From contig NZ_NTLB01000005.1 in NCBI RefSeq assembly GCF_002514725.1, positions 62,001-126,000 of the forward strand: a stretch of 64,000 nucleotides of DNA, in the 5' to 3' direction. Origin of the DNA: Mangrovitalea sediminis (GTDB lineage Bacteria > Pseudomonadota > Gammaproteobacteria > Pseudomonadales > Oleiphilaceae). A program made the position numbers and the translations under genes. Below the pieces are notes generated by a model. The model saw nothing but the letters and a program-made list of their open reading frames with translations. It was not told where the DNA came from and did not search any database. Shown here in pieces: positions 59,632 to 64,000 of the stretch (its first letter is position 1; each line of letters begins with the position of its first letter).

Positions 59632-60384
59632 TTAAACCGTGCGCCCGCCATCGACGGGAAACTCTAACCCGGTCATGAACTCTGCCGCGTCGCTCGCGAG
59701 GAAAACGGCGGCCGCGCCCACATCAGAGGGTTTGCAGAAGCGCCCCAGAGGAATGGTTGAAACGAATTTTGCCCGGTTCTCCGGCGTATCCGGCAATCCC
59801 ATAAAGGCTTCGAACAGCCCTGTGACGCCCATGACGGGGCAAATGGCGTTAACTCTGATTCCATCCTGCCCGAGTTCGACGGCCATCGACTTGGAGAGCA
59901 CATTCACCGCTCCCTTCGAGGCGTTGTACCAGCTCAATCCGGGGCGGGGCCTGATGCCGGCGGTGGAACCGACGTTGAGGATTACGCCGCCGCCTTGTTT
60001 GCGCATAATGGGAACCACGGCCTGCGTCATGTAGTAGATGGATTTCACGTTGACGTTGAACACGCGGTCGAAGGTGGCTTCATCGACGTCCAGCATCGGC
60101 TGGTTCTTGTGAGTGGTGCCGGCGTTGTTGACCACGATGTCGAGTTTGCCGAACTCTTTCAAGCAGCTTTCTACCAGCTCTTCGATGTCTGCACGTGAAC
60201 TGACGTCGGTTTTCATCGCCATCGCGCTGCTGCCAATATCCGCGGCCACCCGCTTTGCGGCTTCCAGGTCGATATCGGCAATCACTACGGTGGCGCCCTC
60301 TTTGGCATACATTTTGGCGATGCCTTCGCCAAAACCGCCTCCCGCGCCTGTCACTATCGCGACTTTATTGGCTAACTGACTCAT
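59632..60384 (-). CDS. Short-chain dehydrogenase/reductase
   Basis: 250 aa from ATG 60384, preceded by GAGAGGATAT (the open extension to 60426 overlaps the aldehyde dehydrogenase gene). Classical SDR: TGAGGGFGEGI glycine motif, ADIDLEAAKR after the second strand (NAD preference), NNAGTTHKN, catalytic Ser in VGSTAGI and YNASK. It would oxidise an alcohol in the same pathway as the neighbouring aldehyde dehydrogenase. Substrate unknown. Confidence 0.88.
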   Translation of the reverse strand: MSQLANKVAIVTGAGGGFGEGIAKMYAKEGATVVIADIDLEAAKRVAADIGSSAMAMKTDVSSRADIEELVESCLKEFGKLDIVVNNAGTTHKNQPMLDVDEATFDRVFNVNVKSIYYMTQAVVPIMRKQGGGVILNVGSTAGIRPRPGLSWYNASKGAVNVLSKSMAVELGQDGIRVNAICPVMGVTGLFEAFMGLPDTPENRAKFVSTIPLGRFCKPSDVGAAAVFLASDAAEFMTGLEFPVDGGRTV

Positions 60385-60418
60385 TTCGATATCCTCTCTG
60401 TTTATTTGTTTTACGTGT

Positions 60419-61855
60419 TTATGCACCGTAGAACTGAACGATCGTCTTGGTCGTGCTCAGCTCCTCAAGAGCGATAAAGCCCTTTTCGCGGCCGTGGCCG
60501 CTCCTCTTAACGCCGCCAAACGGGAGTTCCACGCCGCCGCCCGCGCCAAAACAATTGATGTACAGCTGCCCGCAACGGATGCCTCGTGCCATGCGCTGTT
60601 GTCGACTGCCGTTTTCAGTCCAAACTGCGCCTTGCAGGCCGTAGTCGGTGGCGTTGGACAAGCGAATGGCATCTGCTTCATCGCTAAAGGGCAGGGCTAC
60701 CAGAACCGGGCCGAATATTTCCTGGGTAAGCAGGTCGCTGCTGTGGTCGTCGGCACTGAAGAGCGTTGGGGCGATGAAATAGCCGCCCTCGGGAACGCCG
60801 GGCAGGATCTCGCCTTGGCAGATAATTTCCAGGCCATCGTTGATCCCGGCGTCTATGAATCTATTGACGCGCCGGAACTGCTTTTCGCTGATTACGGGAC
60901 CGCAGTTGGCGTCCATTTCCGGGGTCCCCGCTCGAACCTTGGCAAAGGCCTCGGCCAGCATCGCCATGAAGCCGGTGTAAATCTCCTTCTGTACCAGAAG
61001 CCGGCTGCCCGCAACGCAGGTCTGGCCGGTATTCTGGACAATACCCTTGATGATCGTCGGCACCGCCAGTTCGAAATTGGCATCGTCAAACACCACGTGG
61101 GCGGTTTTCCCCCCCAGTTCCAGCACGCACTTGACGGCGTTCAATGCGGCGGCCTGCTGAATCTTGATGCCCACTTCGTTGGAGCCGGTAAAACTGATGA
61201 AATCGATTCCGGGGTGTTCCGCCAGACTCGCGCCAGCTTCCTCGCCAAGGCCGGTAACGATATTGATGGCGCCTGGTGGAAAGCCCACTTCCTGGGCCAG
61301 TTCGGCTACGCGGATCACCGACAGACAGGCGTCTTCCGCGGGTTTCACCACCACGGCATTACCCATGGCGAGAGCCGGAGCGGTCGAGCGACCGAACATC
61401 TGCGCCGGATAGTTCCAGGGGATGATATGCGCGGTCACCCCGAGCGGTTCTCGCACCAGCAACGCGGAATAGTCGTTGAGGAAGGGGATGACTTGACCGT
61501 GAATCTTGTCGGCGGCACCTCCGTAATACTCGAAGTATCTGGCCAACACCGTAATGTCGGCACGAGCGGCCGTTAGGGGCTTGCCGGTATCGCGCGCCTC
61601 GATGTCTGTCAGTTCGTCAAGGTGGTCGAGTATTTTTCGGCTAAAGTTCAGCAGAAGGCGGCTGCGTTCAAGTGCTGAGAACCTGCCCCAAGGACCCTCC
61701 AGCGCGGCCCGGGCCGCCGAGCAGGCCAAGTCGACATCGGCGGCTTCTCCCCTGGGAATGCTGTCGTAGACCAAGCCGTCGCTCGGAGCCAGTACATCCA
61801 GCGTTTTACCGCTCAACGCCGGCGTGGACTTTCCGTTTATCATCATCTGTGCCAT
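60419..61855 (-). CDS. NAD(P)-dependent aldehyde dehydrogenase
   Basis: 478 aa. PWNYPAQMF, KPAEDACLS cofactor loop, catalytic Glu in LELGGKTAHVV and catalytic Cys in NTGQTCVAGSR are intact; the C-terminus LPFGGVKRSGHGREKG is typical of betaine/aminobutyraldehyde-like or general aldehyde dehydrogenases. Start at 61855 or one of the Mets 3-4 codons later. It is 33 bp after the ABC ATPase gene and 34 bp before the SDR, so they share an operon. Confidence 0.9.
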   Translation of the reverse strand: MAQMMINGKSTPALSGKTLDVLAPSDGLVYDSIPRGEAADVDLACSAARAALEGPWGRFSALERSRLLLNFSRKILDHLDELTDIEARDTGKPLTAARADITVLARYFEYYGGAADKIHGQVIPFLNDYSALLVREPLGVTAHIIPWNYPAQMFGRSTAPALAMGNAVVVKPAEDACLSVIRVAELAQEVGFPPGAINIVTGLGEEAGASLAEHPGIDFISFTGSNEVGIKIQQAAALNAVKCVLELGGKTAHVVFDDANFELAVPTIIKGIVQNTGQTCVAGSRLLVQKEIYTGFMAMLAEAFAKVRAGTPEMDANCGPVISEKQFRRVNRFIDAGINDGLEIICQGEILPGVPEGGYFIAPTLFSADDHSSDLLTQEIFGPVLVALPFSDEADAIRLSNATDYGLQGAVWTENGSRQQRMARGIRCGQLYINCFGAGGGVELPFGGVKRSGHGREKGFIALEELSTTKTIVQFYGA

Positions 61856-61888
61856 GTGCCTGCAATGCCTCCTCGAGTCATTGGTTAT

Positions 61889-63379
61889 TTAGTGGATCGA
61901 CGCGTACATGATGTCCCGCTCGGTCACATCCTTATTGGCGAACTCCTCGACGATCTTGCCCTGGCGCGAGACCAGTATGCGGTCTGCCAACGACAGCACT
62001 TCGGGTAGGTAGGAGGAGATCACGACCACGGCCTTGCCTTCGTCGGCAAGCTGCCTGATGATCTGGTGGATTTCGGCTACAGCGCCAACATCGACACCCC
62101 GCGTAGGCTCGTCGAAAATGACAAGCTCGGGGTCCTGGATGAGCGATTTGGCGATCACCACCTTTTGCTGGTTGCCGCCTGACAGTTCGATCACATTCGC
62201 GTCAGCGCTGACAGCCTTGACGTTGAGCGATTTTGTCCATTCTTCACCGACGGCCTTTTCTTCCCGTTTTCGAACCCAGCTTCGCTTTCCACGGAGTTTT
62301 GCGAGTAGCCCGGCATAGATGTTCCGGGACACCCCCATGGTTTCGAAAAAGCCGTCGACCTTGCGGTCTTCAGTGACGTAGACAATGCCCTGGGCAATGG
62401 CTGGAGCGGGAATTCGATAGCGCACCGGTTTGTCGTTGAACAGAATCCTGCCGCCATGCAGGTAATCCCGCTTGAGTACCCCGGCCACCACCTTGAAAGT
62501 TTCGGTACGCCCCGAACCGACGAGACCGAACACTCCGGTGATTTGTCCGGCGAAAATGGAGAAGGAGTTATTCCGGACCATGGTGCCCATGCGCAGGTTT
62601 TGCACACTGAGAACACGTTTTCCCGGGGGCCTGGCCTGGGTATTCCTGCCGTAAAGCTCTTGCGATAGCTGATGCCCGACCATGGATTTGACGATGCGGT
62701 TGCGATCGAAATTGGCCGTGATGTCCGTGACGACCTTTTTGCCGTCCCTCAGTACAGTGATGCGGTCAGATATCTCCAATGCCTCCTCAAGCGCATGGGA
62801 GATGAATATCACCGACACGCCACGCTCCTTGAGGTCTTTGATGAGGTGAAAGAAATGCTGTTTTTCCTCAGGCGTCAGGGTCGCGGTGGGCTCATCGAAA
62901 ACGATGATCCTGGCTTTGTGCAGAACTGCCCGCGCAATCTCGACCATCTGCTTTTGGGCGGCACCGAGAGCGGCCACCGTTAAGGTTGGATCGACGTTGA
63001 AGTTGAGCGATTGCAGAAATTGCTGGGCGGCGATGTAGATGGCCCGGAGCCTGTTGATGAACTTTTCCTGACCCAGGAAAAGGTTCTGGGCAACGGTCAT
63101 GGTGGGGACCAGACTGGTTTCCTGGAACACCATGGCGATACCCGCTGCCAGTGCTTCTAGTGGCGTACGGAAATCGACTGGCTGCCCATCGATCAGCATC
63201 TGTCCTGAATTGAGGGTGACGACACCGGCCATAACCTTGGTGAGCGTCGATTTGCCTGCCCCGTTTTCGCCAACCAGTGCATGAACTTCACCAGGCATCA
63301 GGTCGAAATCAACTCCTTCGATGGCCGGTACACCGGCATAGGTCTTGGTCGCTTGGCGCAATTCCAAAATCGGCGTCAT
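61889..63379 (-). CDS. Sugar-type ABC transporter ATP-binding protein (RbsA/MglA/XylG family)
   Basis: 496 aa, two fused ABC domains as in carbohydrate CUT2 importers. Domain 1: Walker A GENGAGKST, signature LGAAQKQMVEIARAV, Walker B IIVFDEPTATL. Domain 2: degenerate Walker A GLVGSGRTE, signature LSGGNQQKVVIAKSL, Walker B LVIFDEPTRGVD. It energises uptake of a sugar, polyol or similar small molecule. No permease or binding protein is visible; they should lie beyond the right edge. Four bp from the SMP-30-like gene. Confidence 0.93.
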   Translation of the reverse strand: MTPILELRQATKTYAGVPAIEGVDFDLMPGEVHALVGENGAGKSTLTKVMAGVVTLNSGQMLIDGQPVDFRTPLEALAAGIAMVFQETSLVPTMTVAQNLFLGQEKFINRLRAIYIAAQQFLQSLNFNVDPTLTVAALGAAQKQMVEIARAVLHKARIIVFDEPTATLTPEEKQHFFHLIKDLKERGVSVIFISHALEEALEISDRITVLRDGKKVVTDITANFDRNRIVKSMVGHQLSQELYGRNTQARPPGKRVLSVQNLRMGTMVRNNSFSIFAGQITGVFGLVGSGRTETFKVVAGVLKRDYLHGGRILFNDKPVRYRIPAPAIAQGIVYVTEDRKVDGFFETMGVSRNIYAGLLAKLRGKRSWVRKREEKAVGEEWTKSLNVKAVSADANVIELSGGNQQKVVIAKSLIQDPELVIFDEPTRGVDVGAVAEIHQIIRQLADEGKAVVVISSYLPEVLSLADRILVSRQGKIVEEFANKDVTERDIMYASIH

Positions 63380-63383
63380 GGGA

Positions 63384-64000
63384 CTACTCCTGTAAATTCA
63401 TTTCGGTCAGAGGCACACGCAAAATGCGGCTGGCGCCCTTTGACAACACCATCAAGTGCCCATCGTGCTCGGTTGTCGAAACAACGCCGTGATGCCGGCC
63501 GCCAACGCGACTGTGCAGGGAGTAGAGAGGGAACAGGTTCTTGTCCAACCGAATGACCAGACCGTAGGAGCGCGGCGGCGCCCAGGGCTTGAGAATGCCC
63601 ATTTGCCTGACGCCCCCGATCTGCAGTGGCTCGCGGAAGTCGTCGCCAGAACTCAGGGCAGGGGCGACCCAAAAACGCGGCTCGATCGTGCGCATCATTT
63701 CCTGGCGGAAATCATCTTCGCGCAGGACAAATTCCATTAGTTGGGTCCTTGCGGCAAACGCGCTCAGCCAAAAGCCGCCGCCGCTGGCGGGGCTGATTCT
63801 CCCGGGATAGCCGGGCAGGGCCGTCAGAATCCCTTCACATTGGTTGTCGGCGATAGCGACGACACGATGGCGCCAGCTTTCGGAGGCCACGATGCGGTTA
63901 CCATCGGGACATACGCCGTAGCAATACTCCAGCCCGGATGCCAAGACCCTTACTGCGCCGCTTGAAGGGTCATATTCGATGACTCGCCCCGAAGCGCCAT
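63384..64000 (-). CDS. SMP-30/strictosidine-synthase-like protein, C-terminal part
   Basis: Partial: the frame runs open to the window edge, so the 5' end is missing. The visible ~205 residues read as beta-propeller blades (GRVIEYDPSSG, GLEYCYGVCPDGNRIVASESW, LPGYPGRISPASGGGFWLS), characteristic of strictosidine synthase/SMP-30 lactonase-type proteins. Near a sugar-type ABC transporter it may be a lactonase. Activity cannot be confirmed, since the metal ligands are spread over the missing half. Confidence 0.75.
   Translation of the reverse strand, partial: GASGRVIEYDPSSGAVRVLASGLEYCYGVCPDGNRIVASESWRHRVVAIADNQCEGILTALPGYPGRISPASGGGFWLSAFAARTQLMEFVLREDDFRQEMMRTIEPRFWVAPALSSGDDFREPLQIGGVRQMGILKPWAPPRSYGLVIRLDKNLFPLYSLHSRVGGRHHGVVSTTEHDGHLMVLSKGASRILRVPLTEMNLQE

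Overview
The window is a gammaproteobacterial chromosome segment, roughly 57-60% G+C by eye. Gene order and protein character point to Marinobacter or a close relative in the Pseudomonas/Marinobacter group (inferred from synteny, no search was run). Most of it is conserved housekeeping sequence. Three accessory insertions stand out: an AraC-putA-liv block, a bufferin-type peptide operon, and an itaconate-type catabolic block beside a tRNA cluster.

Layout. 1-8.4 kb: 3' part of an M16 metalloprotease, then divergent ppsR/ppsA (phosphoenolpyruvate synthase and its regulatory kinase), an alpha/beta-hydrolase-like protein with an unusual nucleophile elbow, a short NAD(P)-binding protein and rraA. 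8.4-12.2 kb: PilZ protein, SH3/coiled-coil membrane protein, yciI, yciB, RNase AM and a YecA-family protein. 12.4-19.6 kb: rne with a long leader, divergent rluC-HAD phosphatase-sppA, and convergent maf. 19.7-27.7 kb: the yceD-rpmF-plsX-fabD-fabG-acpP-fabF-pabC-mltG-tmk fatty-acid/envelope cluster. Its upstream promoter sits so close to yceD that the mRNA should be almost leaderless.

27.8-36.8 kb: an AraC-type regulator with a tandem direct repeat upstream, a bifunctional PutA lacking the usual DNA-binding domain, and a five-gene branched-chain/neutral amino-acid ABC importer (livJHMGF order). Together they could form a proline or amino-acid uptake and oxidation unit. 36.8-39.9 kb: an inverted pair of REP-like palindromes, then a four-gene operon encoding a small secreted four-cysteine peptide (DUF2282), a DUF692 enzyme, a DUF2063 partner and a DoxX membrane protein. 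This is the architecture of copper-binding bufferin RiPP operons and is the most interesting system here.

39.9-52.4 kb: acnB, miaE, lpxH-ppiB, glnS-cysS, glcB (malate synthase G, with a long leader containing a small ORF with a strong Shine-Dalgarno sequence), folD, and a tRNA operon Pro(UGG)-Arg(UCU)-His(GUG)-Leu(UAG). 52.5-64 kb, all on the minus strand: a LysR regulator; a cluster matching the itaconate degradation locus of Pseudomonas (CaiB-type CoA-transferase, MaoC-like hydratase, CitE-like lyase, plus MmgE/PrpD and acyl-CoA dehydrogenase); and a second catabolic set (SDR, aldehyde dehydrogenase, sugar-type ABC ATPase, SMP-30/strictosidine-synthase-like protein) that runs off the right edge.

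Functional links: itaconate breakdown would yield pyruvate and acetyl-CoA. PpsA, GlcB and AcnB, also in the window, handle gluconeogenesis and glyoxylate/TCA metabolism. RNase E, its inhibitor RraA, RNase AM, RluC, YceD and L32 make the left half rich in RNA and ribosome maturation functions.
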